The translations under genes were made by a program, and so were the position numbers. 64,000 nucleotides of DNA from Bacillaceae bacterium OF18-1A (GTDB taxonomy: Bacteria > Bacillota > Bacilli > Bacillales > Bacillaceae_G). The stretch spans positions 744,001-808,000 of the forward strand of contig JAQEWB010000001.1 in NCBI GenBank assembly GCA_027694045.1. Direction: 5' to 3'. Below, piece after piece: positions 1 to 8,864 of the stretch; the stretch's first letter is position 1, and the number at the start of each line of letters is the position of its first letter. Below the pieces are notes generated by a model. That model was not told the DNA's origin and did not search any database. It saw nothing but the letters and a program-made list of their open reading frames with translations.

Positions 1-33
1 GATTCGTACTAACAATCATTGAAACAACGTGAA

Positions 34-1071
34 TTATTTACAGTCACAATTGTGTTGTTTAAAATCGATTACCATACGTCCTTGAATTTTACCTTGTTCC
101 ATTTCTTCAAATACATTTTGCACTTTATCTAGAGAACAAGTTTGAACAACCGGTACAACTTTTCCTTCTGCACCGAACATGAATGCCTCCTCTAAGTCCT
201 TACGAGTACCGACTAGAGAACCAACTACTTCAATTCCATCTAGTACAAGTCGCGGAATGTTTAAATCCATAGTTTCTACTGGTAAACCTACCGCAACGAC
301 TTTACCACAAGCGCGTACTGCATCAACTGCTGAGTTGAATGCTACTTTTGAAACAGCTGTTACTACAGCAGCATAAGCACCGCCAAACTCATCTTGAACA
401 ATCTTATCAGCAGGACCTTGAGAAATTGGATTGATAGTCATATCAGCGCCAACCTCTTTTGCTAAGGCTAATTTATCGTCATTAATATCTACTGCAATTA
501 CTTTTGCACCAAATACATTTTTAGCATATTGAATAGCTAAATTACCTAATCCACCACAACCATAGATAACGATAGGTTGACCAGGTTTAATTTCTGATAC
601 TTTTATTGCTTTATATGTAGTTACACCTGCACATGTGATTGATGATGCTTGAGCAGGATCTAATCCTTCTGGTACTTTCACCGCATAATCAGCTGTAACG
701 ATACATTGTTCCGCCATACCACCATCTACTGAATAACCAGCATTCTTAACTTCACGACAAAATGTTTCTCTACCAGTTACGCAATATTCACAGCGTCCAC
801 AGGATTGGAACATCCATGCAATACTTACACGGTCACCAACCTTAAGTGAAGTAACGTCATCAGCGATTTTAGTAATAATACCTACCCCCTCATGACCAAG
901 GATACGGCCATCTGTGTTACCAAAATCATGATTTGCAACGTGTAAATCAGTGTGGCAAACTCCACAATACTCTACATCTACTAATGCTTCGCCTGAACGT
1001 AACGGGCGTAATTCTTTTTCAATAACTTCGATGTTTGCTTTGCTGTTTTTATTAACCACTACTGCTTTCAT
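34..1071 (-). CDS. adhA: Zinc-dependent alcohol dehydrogenase (AdhP-like)
   Basis: A 345-residue medium-chain, NAD-dependent alcohol dehydrogenase that would interconvert primary alcohols and aldehydes in the cytoplasm. Catalytic zinc ligands are visible as C39 (GVCHTD), H60 (GHEG) and C148; the structural zinc lobe has C91, C94, C97 and C105; the Rossmann motif GCGGLG is at 172-177. The open frame runs 13 codons further upstream, but the ATG at 1071 is preceded by AGGGGAG and begins the usual MKAVVV N-terminus, so I place the start there. It is monocistronic. A Rex-like inverted repeat lies about 145 bp upstream, which would fit redox control of fermentation. The family call is secure; the substrate is not shown. 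Confidence 0.93.
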   Translation of the reverse strand: MKAVVVNKNSKANIEVIEKELRPLRSGEALVDVEYCGVCHTDLHVANHDFGNTDGRILGHEGVGIITKIADDVTSLKVGDRVSIAWMFQSCGRCEYCVTGRETFCREVKNAGYSVDGGMAEQCIVTADYAVKVPEGLDPAQASSITCAGVTTYKAIKVSEIKPGQPIVIYGCGGLGNLAIQYAKNVFGAKVIAVDINDDKLALAKEVGADMTINPISQGPADKIVQDEFGGAYAAVVTAVSKVAFNSAVDAVRACGKVVAVGLPVETMDLNIPRLVLDGIEVVGSLVGTRKDLEEAFMFGAEGKVVPVVQTCSLDKVQNVFEEMEQGKIQGRMVIDFKQHNCDCK

Positions 1072-1215
1072 ATGTGATCTCCCCTTTAGTGTTTTAAAGT
1101 TTTCATACATTCATCTCAAAACTTCTATCCTTACTGTTTTGACTAATTAACTTGCCAAATTTAAGTGTTCAATCATCAATACATGTCCATCATAACATGG
1201 ACTTTCATAAGCATA

Positions 1216-1233
1216 TTGTTAAATTTTGAACAA
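1216..1233. promoter_or_regulatory. Candidate Rex operator upstream of adhA
   Basis: TTGTTAAATTTTGAACAA is an 18-bp near-palindrome close to the Rex (redox repressor) consensus TTGTGAAWWWWTTCACAA, with mismatches at the inner positions. It lies about 145 bp upstream of the adhA start. A weak promoter (TTGAAC, 17-bp spacer, TAATTA) could sit just downstream. Rex control of alcohol dehydrogenases is known in other Firmicutes; here it is inference from one site. Confidence 0.4.
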
Positions 1234-1395
1234 TATTTGAATTATTAACCAATTTTTAAAATATATTTGAGGAAAAATCACGTTAAGAGTATACAAGATT
1301 TTATACAGTTTTTTCGGCTAATCCAGTAACAAACTAAAAACCTAAAACCCACGCAGGATAGAAATATATAAAAAAATACATAGAATCATAAAACA

Positions 1396-1434
1396 AAAAG
1401 AAGGATCTCTTGTGAGAGTATGGATCCTCCTTTT
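1396..1434 (-). terminator. Terminator of the P-loop protein gene
   Basis: An imperfect stem (AAGGAGGATC with GATCCTTCTTT on the minus strand) followed by a T run, about 90 bp past the stop codon of the gene at 1525-2085. Confidence 0.6.
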
Positions 1435-1524
1435 CCTCGCTGCCGATAATGAGACGTTATGTTAACTGAAAATGTATGCGATATTCATAAAATCTGGACT
1501 GTTCAATTTGTTATGATTAAAAAA

Positions 1525-2085
1525 CTATAGTTGAAATTCTTTCTTTATAATTTGAGCTACTTCTGTAGCGTTTAGATTCGTATTATTAATTCTTATATAA
1601 TTTTTCTCTGTAATTTCTCCTTCTCTTGAATTCAATCTAAAACTTTCAAATGTGCTTAATAAATTCTGTTCGGATTGTTCAATATTTCTTTTCGTTGGCT
1701 TATGTTCAAGTCGATTAGGTGTTTTATTTCGTTGAAGTCTCTCTTCTACATCAGCTTCTAGTTCAACAAAATAAATATCAACTCCTTGGGAACGAAAAAT
1801 ATTACATATGCTTTCAACATCATCCCAATCTTTCTTTTCATTAAACGCCCATACGTATGTAAAAACCATTCCATAATGGTCACTTTTTGAAAAGGATTGA
1901 AATATTTCTTTTCGAAAAAGATGTGTTAATCGCCACATTTCCGGAGAGAATCCATACAGTGGCTCCAATAAATCAATTGTCATATGGTTATGAAATAATT
2001 TTAAATCAGTCATCTTCGCTAGTTCCTGTCCAACTGTCATTTTTCCAACTGCTTGTGGCCCAAATATCAAAACAAACTTTTCCAT
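1525..2085 (-). CDS. P-loop nucleotide-binding protein, shikimate-kinase-like
   Basis: A 186-residue cytoplasmic protein that opens with a beta strand and Walker A motif GPQAVGKMT (residues 9-17), the layout of small kinases of the adenylate/shikimate kinase type. Met replaces the usual Ser/Thr after the Lys, with Thr next to it. A basic stretch around residues 130-150 could be a lid. The start at 2085 is chosen over the longer frame (2118) because GGGGGAG stands just before this ATG. No operon partner is evident. The substrate cannot be told from sequence; annotation beyond P-loop kinase-like would be guesswork. Confidence 0.75.
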   Translation of the reverse strand: MEKFVLIFGPQAVGKMTVGQELAKMTDLKLFHNHMTIDLLEPLYGFSPEMWRLTHLFRKEIFQSFSKSDHYGMVFTYVWAFNEKKDWDDVESICNIFRSQGVDIYFVELEADVEERLQRNKTPNRLEHKPTKRNIEQSEQNLLSTFESFRLNSREGEITEKNYIRINNTNLNATEVAQIIKKEFQL

Positions 2086-2187
2086 CGAATCTCCCCCAAA
2101 AAATACTAAGATATCCATTACAAAACAAGAGTATCACTGTAAACTTTAATTGTTCTAATGTGTATTTTCTCATAACATGTGAAACAA

Positions 2188-2838
2188 TTATTCATACTTA
2201 TTATTAGTTCCCCCATTTTTCACAGCATATAATGCAGCTTGTGTGCGATCATCTACTTCTAATTTAGCTAAGACGTTTGACACATGCGTTTTTACAGTTT
2301 GTTCTGTAATATGAAGCTCTGCTGCAATTTCCTTATTACTTCGCCCTTTCGCAATTTCATGAAGTACTTCTCGTTCCCTTTTTGTTAGCATTGAAAAAGG
2401 ATTTTCTTTTTTCTTCTTAACCACCGAGCGATTGAATAAGGCAGGAGTTACCTTCGGATGAAAATTTGCATTTCCTTGATGTACCGCAATGATAGATGCT
2501 ACAAGCTGTTCCGGCTGCACTTCTTTTAATTGATAGCCATCTGCCCCAGCTTCGAGTGCTGGTAACACATAATCTTGTTCTGAAAAACTACTTAACATAA
2601 GTATTTTTATCGTCTCATCATATTGTTTTATACGTTTCGTTGCCTCAATTCCATTTATTTTCGGCATCGATACATCCATTAGTACGACATCTGGTTTTTC
2701 TTTTTGAACAAAACATATTGCTTCTTCACCATTTGCCGCTTCCCCGATAATTTCAAATTCTTCTCTCGTTTTCAAAAAGAATACAAGCCCTCTGCGAACG
2801 ATATGATGATCCTCGACTAGTAATAATTTAACCTTCAC
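2188..2838 (-). CDS. NarL/LuxR-family response regulator (YhcZ-like)
   Basis: A 216-residue two-component response regulator. The receiver domain fills residues 1-120, with acidic residues E9/D10, phospho-acceptor D55 (VLMDVSMP) and a conserved Lys near 105. A LuxR-type helix-turn-helix occupies about 150-206 (LTKREREVLHEIAKGRSNKE). The start is a GTG preceded by AAAGGGGAG. It lies 14 bp downstream of its kinase gene on the same strand, so the two are surely co-transcribed. The pairing of a GAF kinase with this regulator matches B. subtilis YhcY/YhcZ. The regulon is unknown. Confidence 0.92.
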   Translation of the reverse strand: MKVKLLLVEDHHIVRRGLVFFLKTREEFEIIGEAANGEEAICFVQKEKPDVVLMDVSMPKINGIEATKRIKQYDETIKILMLSSFSEQDYVLPALEAGADGYQLKEVQPEQLVASIIAVHQGNANFHPKVTPALFNRSVVKKKKENPFSMLTKREREVLHEIAKGRSNKEIAAELHITEQTVKTHVSNVLAKLEVDDRTQAALYAVKNGGTNNKYE

Positions 2839-2852
2839 CGAATTGCTCCCCT

Positions 2853-3971
2853 TTAAACCGGCAATTGAATTTCTATTTTCGTTCCTTTTTCCGGTTCTGT
2901 TTTTATTTGAAATGACCCCTTCATTAATTGAATACGTTCTTTCATACTTTTTAAACCAAGTGCTGACTCTCTTACTTGCTCTTGTATAAAACCTATTCCG
3001 TTATCCTCTATGTAAAAATACAATTGATTATTTTCTATTTTTAAAAGAACATGTACTTTTTCACATGAAGCATGCTTTTTACAATTATGTAATGCTTCTT
3101 GACTAATACGCCATAAAACTTCTTCTATTTCGTCTGCAAATGAAACCATCCCATCAATTCGAACTTCTACTTGAATTCCTAATAGCTTTCCGTAATTTTG
3201 AATCGCTTCTGCTAAACCTTTTTCTAATCCTTCTGGCCTTAATTGCCAAATCAAAAGCGTCATCTCTTGCAATGCTTCCTGTGATAGTTCCCCAATATAA
3301 CCTAACATCTCTTGTAACTCTCTATCTTTCGTCATATTTAGAGTACCTTTCGCCGTTAACATAATAGAAAATAACAGTTGCTTGACAGAATCATGTAAAT
3401 CACGAGCCAATCGATTTCTTTCAGCTACAACTACATATTTACGTTCTTTCTCAACTAACTGAATACGTTGTATTGTCGTTCCAATTTGAAATGCAATCGC
3501 TTCTAATAATGCTAACTCTTCCTCAGAGAAATGCATTTTATGAGGAGATGCCACATTTAATAGACCAAATTTCTCTAATCCAGACCTAAGTGGAATTGTC
3601 GCATGATGTGTTACACCTTCTGTCTCACCCCAGTTACAATCAATCGCATCTTCAATACGTTTACATTCAATGATATTTGTCGCTTTTTCTAATCTCCCGT
3701 TCACAAAACGTTCTACGCACCAACAATCCCCTTCACACATCGGCTTCTTTTCTTGTCTCGTAAGAGCTGGAGGTAAATTTTGATCTACTAACATACGATG
3801 CTTTCCTCTCTCATCAATAAAGAAAATCCATCCTGTTTGTAAATTCATCACCTGTAACAACGTATGTAATACGTTCTCTAACATTTCTTGTAAATTTGTT
3901 GCTTCATTTAATAGCTCAGCAATTTCTTTTAAAGCTTTTAAACGATGCATTCCTTTTTCATCAAAGTTCAT
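2853..3971 (-). CDS. GAF-domain sensor histidine kinase (YhcY-like)
   Basis: A soluble HisKA_3-type kinase of about 372 residues. An N-terminal GAF domain (about 20-165) would bind a small ligand or cofactor. It is followed by the dimerisation helix with the phospho-acceptor His in ARDLHDSVKQ (near residue 195) and an HATPase_c domain with N-box (EALHNCKKHA) and G-box (DNGIGF). No membrane segments, so it senses an internal signal. It phosphorylates the regulator encoded 14 bp downstream. The track-length frame begins with TTG at 3983, but GGTGAT stands just before the ATG at 3971; ATG 3977 is also possible. A TATAAT lies close upstream. Confidence 0.9.
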   Translation of the reverse strand: MNFDEKGMHRLKALKEIAELLNEATNLQEMLENVLHTLLQVMNLQTGWIFFIDERGKHRMLVDQNLPPALTRQEKKPMCEGDCWCVERFVNGRLEKATNIIECKRIEDAIDCNWGETEGVTHHATIPLRSGLEKFGLLNVASPHKMHFSEEELALLEAIAFQIGTTIQRIQLVEKERKYVVVAERNRLARDLHDSVKQLLFSIMLTAKGTLNMTKDRELQEMLGYIGELSQEALQEMTLLIWQLRPEGLEKGLAEAIQNYGKLLGIQVEVRIDGMVSFADEIEEVLWRISQEALHNCKKHASCEKVHVLLKIENNQLYFYIEDNGIGFIQEQVRESALGLKSMKERIQLMKGSFQIKTEPEKGTKIEIQLPV

Positions 3972-4021
3972 TTTCATCACCAATTACCATTATAACATTA
4001 GAAATTTTCTAAATTCTACAA

Positions 4022-4057
4022 ACAAAAAAGAGTTGAACTCCTTCAACTCTTTTTTGT
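4022..4057. terminator. Bidirectional-looking hairpin upstream of yhcYZ-like operon
   Basis: A 16-bp perfect stem (ACAAAAAAGAGTTGAA with its complement) with a 4-nt loop. It lies between the kinase start and the MscS-type gene stop. On the minus strand it terminates the MscS-type gene, with T runs on both strands. Confidence 0.8.
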
Positions 4058-4118
4058 TTCACTTTTCAACTGAATAGCTGCTATTAAACTGTACCAACTC
4101 AACTGCTCATTTACTTCT

Positions 4119-5012
4119 TTAACTGTCTAATAAAGATTGTCTCTCATGCATATCCTGTAAACTTTCATTGTTAATAAGCATATTCGTTGCTGGCATTTGC
4201 ACTTGATTTTTATGGAACATAGACATTAATTCAAATCTGACTTGCCTAGAAGTTTCAAAATAATCTTCTGGCTTAATCAAACCTGTAATACAAAATTCAT
4301 ATCCAACATATTTGAGATTAGGATTTAAGTCTGTAACACCAACATATTTAAATGGCTCAACAGTTTCATCCTCTACTCTATAAAGAGTTTGGTCCAAGTT
4401 TTCATTACAAATCACACAGACTTCTTCTAACAATCCCTTAACCCTTGTAGGATCTTCCTGATAACTTACCGTAATCCGTTCAATAACTCGCATCCATCCT
4501 TTATTAAAATTTTGTATCGTTCTAATCTCTCCATGAGGTATGGTAAGAAGTTTTCCTGACCATTCACGAATTTGCATAAAACGAATACTAATTTCCTCAA
4601 CAGTTCCTGAATTTGTTCCATTAAAAGTAACAAAATCGCCAACACGAAACTCTTTATCAGCTAACCTTGCAAAGCCTAATATAACATCTTTCAACATCTG
4701 CTGTGCTGCAAAACCAATGACAACTCCCGCTATCCCTGCACCTGCAATAATACTTTTTATATCTACAAATTGGCTAATTAAATATATGATAAGACTAATG
4801 ATAATGATATATCTAAAAATAGATCGAATTACACTTTGAATTGTCTGCTCTACCTCTTCATCAAAAAAGCTAGATTTTCTAAAAAACCAATCGATAATGC
4901 GATTTATAACAAACGAAATAATGATAAGAACCAAAGCAAATAACAAAAACCTTAAAAGTAAAAACTCTCTTACATAATTAAAGAATTCTTCGGTATACGT
5001 TAATAAACTCAT
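4119..5012 (-). CDS. Small-conductance mechanosensitive channel, MscS family
   Basis: A 297-residue membrane channel expected to open under membrane tension and release solutes on osmotic downshock. Hydrophobic segments cover about 18-42 and 62-84, followed by the pore-lining helix rich in Gly/Ala (IIAGAGIAGVVIGFAAQQML, about 90-109). The MscS beta domain follows with FRVGDFVTFNG and the conserved RTIQNFN end of the fold. Length resembles B. subtilis YkuT. The start has AAGGAAGTGG upstream. It stands alone, with its terminator at 4022-4057. Confidence 0.9.
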   Translation of the reverse strand: MSLLTYTEEFFNYVREFLLLRFLLFALVLIIISFVINRIIDWFFRKSSFFDEEVEQTIQSVIRSIFRYIIIISLIIYLISQFVDIKSIIAGAGIAGVVIGFAAQQMLKDVILGFARLADKEFRVGDFVTFNGTNSGTVEEISIRFMQIREWSGKLLTIPHGEIRTIQNFNKGWMRVIERITVSYQEDPTRVKGLLEEVCVICNENLDQTLYRVEDETVEPFKYVGVTDLNPNLKYVGYEFCITGLIKPEDYFETSRQVRFELMSMFHKNQVQMPATNMLINNESLQDMHERQSLLDS

Positions 5013-5255
5013 CTATCCACTTCCTTATTAATAAAAATTTCATGCAGCGCTAATTTATTATTAACCCTTTTTCATCTTCTCAATTTTTTCTAAAAACACC
5101 TGTCATTCTAATTTTACATATCGCTTTCTCAACCTATGTATTTTGCTTTCCACTACAAATATATCCTTTTTAATCGTTAAAAGAAATAAATTCACATGAC
5201 ATCAAGTATTTCATTTTGCACTTACAAATCTTATTATTCGTGGAGGACACAAGCA

Positions 5256-5306
5256 TTGAAGAATGAAAAAGAGTGGTTGGATCAAGCCCGCTCAAATTTA
5301 ACGTAA
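5256..5306 (+). CDS. Possible 16-residue peptide
   Basis: A TTG-started ORF reading LKNEKEWLDQARSNLT. It has a good ribosome site (GTGGAGGA, 9 nt before the TTG) and a hairpin with T run directly after the stop (5306-5336). No homology can be judged at this length and it may be chance, or the end of a lost gene. It is the only coding candidate in the 5013-5333 gap. Confidence 0.3.
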   Translation: MKNEKEWLDQARSNLT

Positions 5307-5336
5307 AAAAGAGACCTTTTGAAAGGTCCCCTTTTA
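5306..5336. terminator. Terminator of pncA (and possibly of the 16-residue ORF)
   Basis: GACCTTT/AAAGGTC stem with four-base loop. T run on the minus strand follows pncA; on the plus strand the same hairpin follows the small ORF. Confidence 0.75.
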
Positions 5337-5882
5337 TTTCACTTCTGCATGTAAACAAGACTTAAAATGTCCGAGTGCATATTCATGTCCTTGCGCATTA
5401 AAAGAAGCAACTGCCTTTTCATACACAACAATTTTAAATCCTTTATTATAAGCATCTACTGCTGTGTGCAGAACGCAAATATCAGTACATACACCTACAA
5501 GATGAACTTCTTCTATTCCTCTTTCTCTAAGCTTCATCTCTAAATCCGTTCCAGCAAAAGCACTGTACCGTGTTTTATCCATGTAATATACATTCTCTGC
5601 ATTTTTATATTTTTCATATACACCTTGTAGTTCACCGAATAAGTCTCTTCCATTCGTACCTGCTATATTATGAGATGGAAACAACTTCGATTCTGGGTGA
5701 TACATATCATTTTTTTCATGTTTATCAATTGCAAATACTACGTAATCTCCATTTTCAATATGTTGCTTCGTTATATGTACAATTTCCTTCTCAATCTCTT
5801 GGCCTGGCTTCCCACAAGTTAAAGCTCCTTTTTCAGCTACAAAATCATATGTATAATCAATATTGATTAGAACTCGCTTCAT
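5334..5882 (-). CDS. pncA: Nicotinamidase / isochorismatase-family hydrolase
   Basis: A 182-residue cysteine hydrolase that would deamidate nicotinamide to nicotinate in NAD salvage. The Asp-Lys-Cys triad is visible: D9 in NIDYTYDF, Lys in MDKTRYSAF (near 103), and Cys in TDICVLHT (near 131). The FAIDKHEKND segment supplies the metal-binding Asp and His typical of PncA. Length matches Bacillus PncA/YueJ. AAGGAGAGG precedes the ATG. It is flanked by terminators and looks monocistronic. Other isochorismatase-fold amidases share the triad, so substrate is inferred from the metal motif. Confidence 0.88.
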   Translation of the reverse strand: MKRVLINIDYTYDFVAEKGALTCGKPGQEIEKEIVHITKQHIENGDYVVFAIDKHEKNDMYHPESKLFPSHNIAGTNGRDLFGELQGVYEKYKNAENVYYMDKTRYSAFAGTDLEMKLRERGIEEVHLVGVCTDICVLHTAVDAYNKGFKIVVYEKAVASFNAQGHEYALGHFKSCLHAEVK

Positions 5883-5996
5883 AACTACTACCTCTCCTTC
5901 TTCTGTTTCACAGTAAACAATAGAAAATTTGTTATTACGACATCGTATGTACTATTCGACACTTCAAATGAAATACCTACATTTTTCTTATGAAAT

Positions 5997-6167
5997 TTAC
6001 TTTAATCCGAGTTTATCATAGAATAGGTACACACTGACAAAACATATAGTTCCCATTAGCATGTCATGTATTTGATTATTCAACGTAATTCGAATAACCT
6101 CTTGTATAGCGAACCAAATTATTGACATCATTATACTAATCAAGACTATACGAACAAACCTATTCAT
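5997..6167 (-). CDS. Small two-helix membrane protein
   Basis: A 56-residue protein with two hydrophobic segments (about 4-24 and 33-50) and a basic start MNRFVR. The longer frame from 6191 has no ribosome site, whereas GAGGATAGAG precedes the ATG at 6167. I do not recognise it. It sits between pncA and a lipoprotein gene on the same strand without clear co-transcription. Confidence 0.6.
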   Translation of the reverse strand: MNRFVRIVLISIMMSIIWFAIQEVIRITLNNQIHDMLMGTICFVSVYLFYDKLGLK

Positions 6168-6271
6168 ATCTCTATCCTCTCCCTCTTTCATAGTAGTAAA
6201 AAATGATTGCTTACTACTTATTCGTACTTAAAAGCGGGACAGATTATTCTCTTTTACGCCATTCAACCTAA

Positions 6272-6309
6272 ACAAAAAAGCACACTACTTTTTGAGTAAT
6301 GTACTTTTC
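6272..6309 (-). terminator. Terminator of the lipoprotein gene
   Basis: Imperfect AAGTACATTACT/AGTAGTGTGCTT stem followed by a T run on the minus strand, immediately after the stop at 6317. Confidence 0.65.
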
Positions 6310-6316
6310 ATCTGTA

Positions 6317-6805
6317 TTAAGACGCAGGCTTCGTTTCAAACGTCGCTTGATTAAAACTAATAACCTTTCCTTTCGGGTCATTATTTTCATACTGAACTGC
6401 GGTAACCGTATGACTACCTGTTTCAAGAGTCTTTTCTTTTAATTGTACTGTTGTCTGTGTTGTACTAGTTACTTGATGTTTATCTGCATACACTTGATCT
6501 ACAAATATGAATGTGTCTTTATCATTTTGAAATTTAGAAAGTTCTAGCTCAACTTGCTGAATTAAAGTGTCTTTTTTGATAAATACAGTCGGGATATTTC
6601 CATTTTCAGAAGTGCCATCTGGTGTAATGACTTTTACTTTCCCTTCTCCAATTGGCATTGCTCCTTCTGGAAATACGACCATATTCTCATCACTTGCATT
6701 TACAACTTGTTCTTCTTGACTTGGTTGTGCATCTTCTTTTTCCTTCGGCGTACTACAACCTACTAATAACAATACAGACAGTCCAGCGATTATGAATTTC
6801 TTCAA
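6317..6805 (-). CDS. Uncharacterised lipoprotein
   Basis: A 162-residue secreted protein with a lipobox LLLVGC (Cys near 17), so it should be lipidated and held at the outer face of the membrane. After an acidic, Gln-rich linker it is a compact, beta-rich domain with no motif I recognise. The start is TTG with GGGGGGATG upstream. Similar small lipoproteins are common in the B. cereus group. No neighbour suggests a role. Confidence 0.75.
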   Translation of the reverse strand: MKKFIIAGLSVLLLVGCSTPKEKEDAQPSQEEQVVNASDENMVVFPEGAMPIGEGKVKVITPDGTSENGNIPTVFIKKDTLIQQVELELSKFQNDKDTFIFVDQVYADKHQVTSTTQTTVQLKEKTLETGSHTVTAVQYENNDPKGKVISFNQATFETKPAS

Positions 6806-7023
6806 AATTCATCCCCCCTGTGATTTCATTATAATTTATTATACAAAAATAATTTTTTAATTTTAAAGCTACTTTTAACACTTTCATGAACAAATAGAAT
6901 CTCGCTCACGATTAATGTATCATACTTTCCTTAATAGAACATTAATTTTTTGTAAGCAATAAATAGAAATTCTTTCTTATTCATCATTTTAGCCCAAAAT
7001 CACCACAAAATATCCGTAAAACT

Positions 7024-7054
7024 AAAAAGGCATTGTTATTTCCAATGCCTTTTT
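7024..7054 (-). terminator. Terminator of the nitroreductase gene
   Basis: AAAAAGGCATTG/CAATGCCTTTTT stem, 7-nt loop, 10 bp past the stop codon. Confidence 0.85.
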
Positions 7055-7063
7055 ATCTATTAT

Positions 7064-7711
7064 TTAATAAATAAATGTTGTAATCTCTTCTACTTCTTTT
7101 CGAGAAAGTTTCTTCGGCTTATCTTTCGGGAATCCAAGTGAAATTACCATATTTATTTGTTTTTCAGGCTCAATTTGTAAATATTGTCGCAGTTCATCTT
7201 GAGCTAACAATACCGGTCCTGTCATTGGGCAAGTACCAAGCCCCTTCGCATGTGCAGCTAACATTAAGTTTTGTGCTGCTAAACAGCTACTCTTAATTCC
7301 TTCTTCCTCCCAAACTGAATCTGGAACAAAAGCAATTGGATCAAATATCTTCTCGCGAAATTTTGATTCATATGGTGTTGCCAAACATACAATTAATACT
7401 GGAGCCTCAGAAAAAGCCGTCGCATATGGTCCGAAAGAACGTGTAAGTAATTTCCCTGCTTTTTCCTCTCCATTTTCAGCCGCTTTTGCCGCAAGTTTAT
7501 GTAATGCATCCCATGTCATTTCTTCAATCTCTTTAATCTTCTCTCGGTTCATAATAACTAAGAATTCCCACGTCTGCGAGTTCGTATCGCTAGGTGCGTA
7601 ACGAGCACAATCAATAATTTCTTTTATATCACTAGTAGATACTTCTTGTCCTGTAAACTTTCTAACACTTCGTCTTCCGTGAATTACTTCTTTAAAAGCT
7701 TCATAATTCAT
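7064..7711 (-). CDS. Nitroreductase-family flavoprotein
   Basis: A 215-residue FMN-dependent oxidoreductase. The family signature is present: the N-terminal HGRRSVRKF FMN-phosphate-binding motif (about 11-19), the APSDTNSQTWEF loop (about 39-50), and GLGTCPMTGP in the C-terminal half. Such enzymes use NAD(P)H to reduce nitro compounds, quinones or flavins. AAGGGGAT precedes the ATG. Single gene with its own terminator. The physiological substrate is not deducible. Confidence 0.9.
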   Translation of the reverse strand: MNYEAFKEVIHGRRSVRKFTGQEVSTSDIKEIIDCARYAPSDTNSQTWEFLVIMNREKIKEIEEMTWDALHKLAAKAAENGEEKAGKLLTRSFGPYATAFSEAPVLIVCLATPYESKFREKIFDPIAFVPDSVWEEEGIKSSCLAAQNLMLAAHAKGLGTCPMTGPVLLAQDELRQYLQIEPEKQINMVISLGFPKDKPKKLSRKEVEEITTFIY

Positions 7712-7765
7712 ATATTAAATCCCCTTTTTACAGCGTTTTCAAAACTTGTCCTATGGTTGCATTAT

Positions 7766-7808
7766 ATCATGAAAAAAAGCTGGGAGGACACCAGCTTTTT
7801 TTCATGAT
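7766..7808. terminator. Long hairpin terminator after dat
   Basis: ATCATGAAAAAAAGCTGG pairs with its complement across a short loop; the right arm overlaps the stop codon of the aminotransferase gene. It also lies upstream of the nitroreductase gene. Confidence 0.8.
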
Positions 7809-8683
7809 TAATTTATCACTTTAAACAAACTAATACTTTCTTCATATGCAGCTTGTAGTTTTTTTGTAATAGGTCCTCTTTCACCATTCCCAAACTGTTC
7901 ATCACCGATTTGAACAACCGGGAATATTTCTAGTGGCGTTGCTGTAAAGAAACACTCGTCAGCTTCATACACTTCTTGTAAGGGAAATTCTCTTTCTTCT
8001 ACTTCAATATGTAACTCTTTCGCTAATGTAATAACAAAATGTCGAGTAATACCATGCAAAATGAAATGATCAGCTGGATGTGTAATTAGTTTCTCATTTT
8101 TCACCATAAAGAAGTTCGAATGACAGCCTTCCGTAACAATGCCATCCCGTACTAATATCGCCTCTTGGTATCCTTGTTCATTTATTTTATTTTTAATCAT
8201 AATATTAGGAAGTAGATTTAAAGATTTTATATGACAAAACTTCCATCTTATATCCTCTTCTACTGTTACCTTGATTCCTGCTTCCATTGAACCAATTGGT
8301 CTCGGGAACGAAACAATATTTGCAAAATATGTCGGTTGTAAATTTTGTTCATATACATGATTACGTGGTTGTGCACCTCTTGATATTTGTAAATATACAT
8401 TTCCATCCTCTTGAAATTGATTTTTTTCAATCATTTGAAGTAACTCTTCCACTAACTCTGCCTTAGTAAACGGTGGAATTAGTTTTATTTCTTCCATCGA
8501 ATTAAAGAATCGCTCCAAATGTAAATCTAGTAAATGAGGCTTACCATCGTACAGTCTAAATACCTCATAAATACCATCACCAAATTGAAATCCTCGCTCT
8601 TCCAATGCGATCATCGGCTGTTCTTCCTTCGTATTTACAATTTCCCCATTGAACAAAATCCAATCTTTATGAGTAGTTTTCAT
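7808..8683 (-). CDS. dat: D-amino-acid aminotransferase (class IV PLP enzyme)
   Basis: A 291-residue PLP enzyme that would interconvert D-alanine and D-glutamate, feeding peptidoglycan synthesis. The fold-type IV N-terminus (ALEERGFQFGDGIYEVFR), PLP-Lys in HIKSLNLLPN (near 145), and the C-terminal HGITR and TATPLE motifs are typical of bacterial D-alanine transaminase. The longer frame starts with GTG at 8692, but AAAGGGGTGG precedes the ATG at 8683. Single gene between two strong hairpins. Branched-chain aminotransferases share the fold, but the IKSLNLLPN motif favours DAAT. Confidence 0.92.
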   Translation of the reverse strand: MKTTHKDWILFNGEIVNTKEEQPMIALEERGFQFGDGIYEVFRLYDGKPHLLDLHLERFFNSMEEIKLIPPFTKAELVEELLQMIEKNQFQEDGNVYLQISRGAQPRNHVYEQNLQPTYFANIVSFPRPIGSMEAGIKVTVEEDIRWKFCHIKSLNLLPNIMIKNKINEQGYQEAILVRDGIVTEGCHSNFFMVKNEKLITHPADHFILHGITRHFVITLAKELHIEVEEREFPLQEVYEADECFFTATPLEIFPVVQIGDEQFGNGERGPITKKLQAAYEESISLFKVIN

Positions 8684-8762
8684 TCTTTCCACCCCTTTAA
8701 TTCATGATTGATTTTATTGTACAACTTATAACACTCCGAAAGAAGGAATTTTCTGTATTTTA

Positions 8763-8813
8763 ACAAATAAAAGAGTACATCACTTTTACGAAGTGATGTA
8801 CTCTTTTATTTGT
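8763..8813. terminator. 23-bp perfect hairpin, bidirectional terminator
   Basis: ACAAATAAAAGAGTACATCA begins the left arm; both 23-nt arms pair perfectly around a 5-nt loop. It lies just after the stop of the siderophore-binding protein gene on the minus strand and before dat. Confidence 0.88.
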
Positions 8814-8864
8814 GGGAGTCTTACTGCCCGTTAATGCCCAACTGGTGAGGATTAACGTTTCATT

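Larger units (their letters stand above)
1072..1524. other. Intergenic region between adhA and the P-loop protein
   Basis: About 450 bp without a credible gene. It holds the Rex-like repeat, a small GTCCAT/ATGGAC inverted repeat at 1185-1202, and the terminator at 1396-1434. The rest is AT-rich and I see nothing else in it. Confidence 0.6.

Noticed and set aside
5170..5358. 62-codon minus-strand frame after pncA
   Set aside because: Overlaps the pncA terminator and has no SD.
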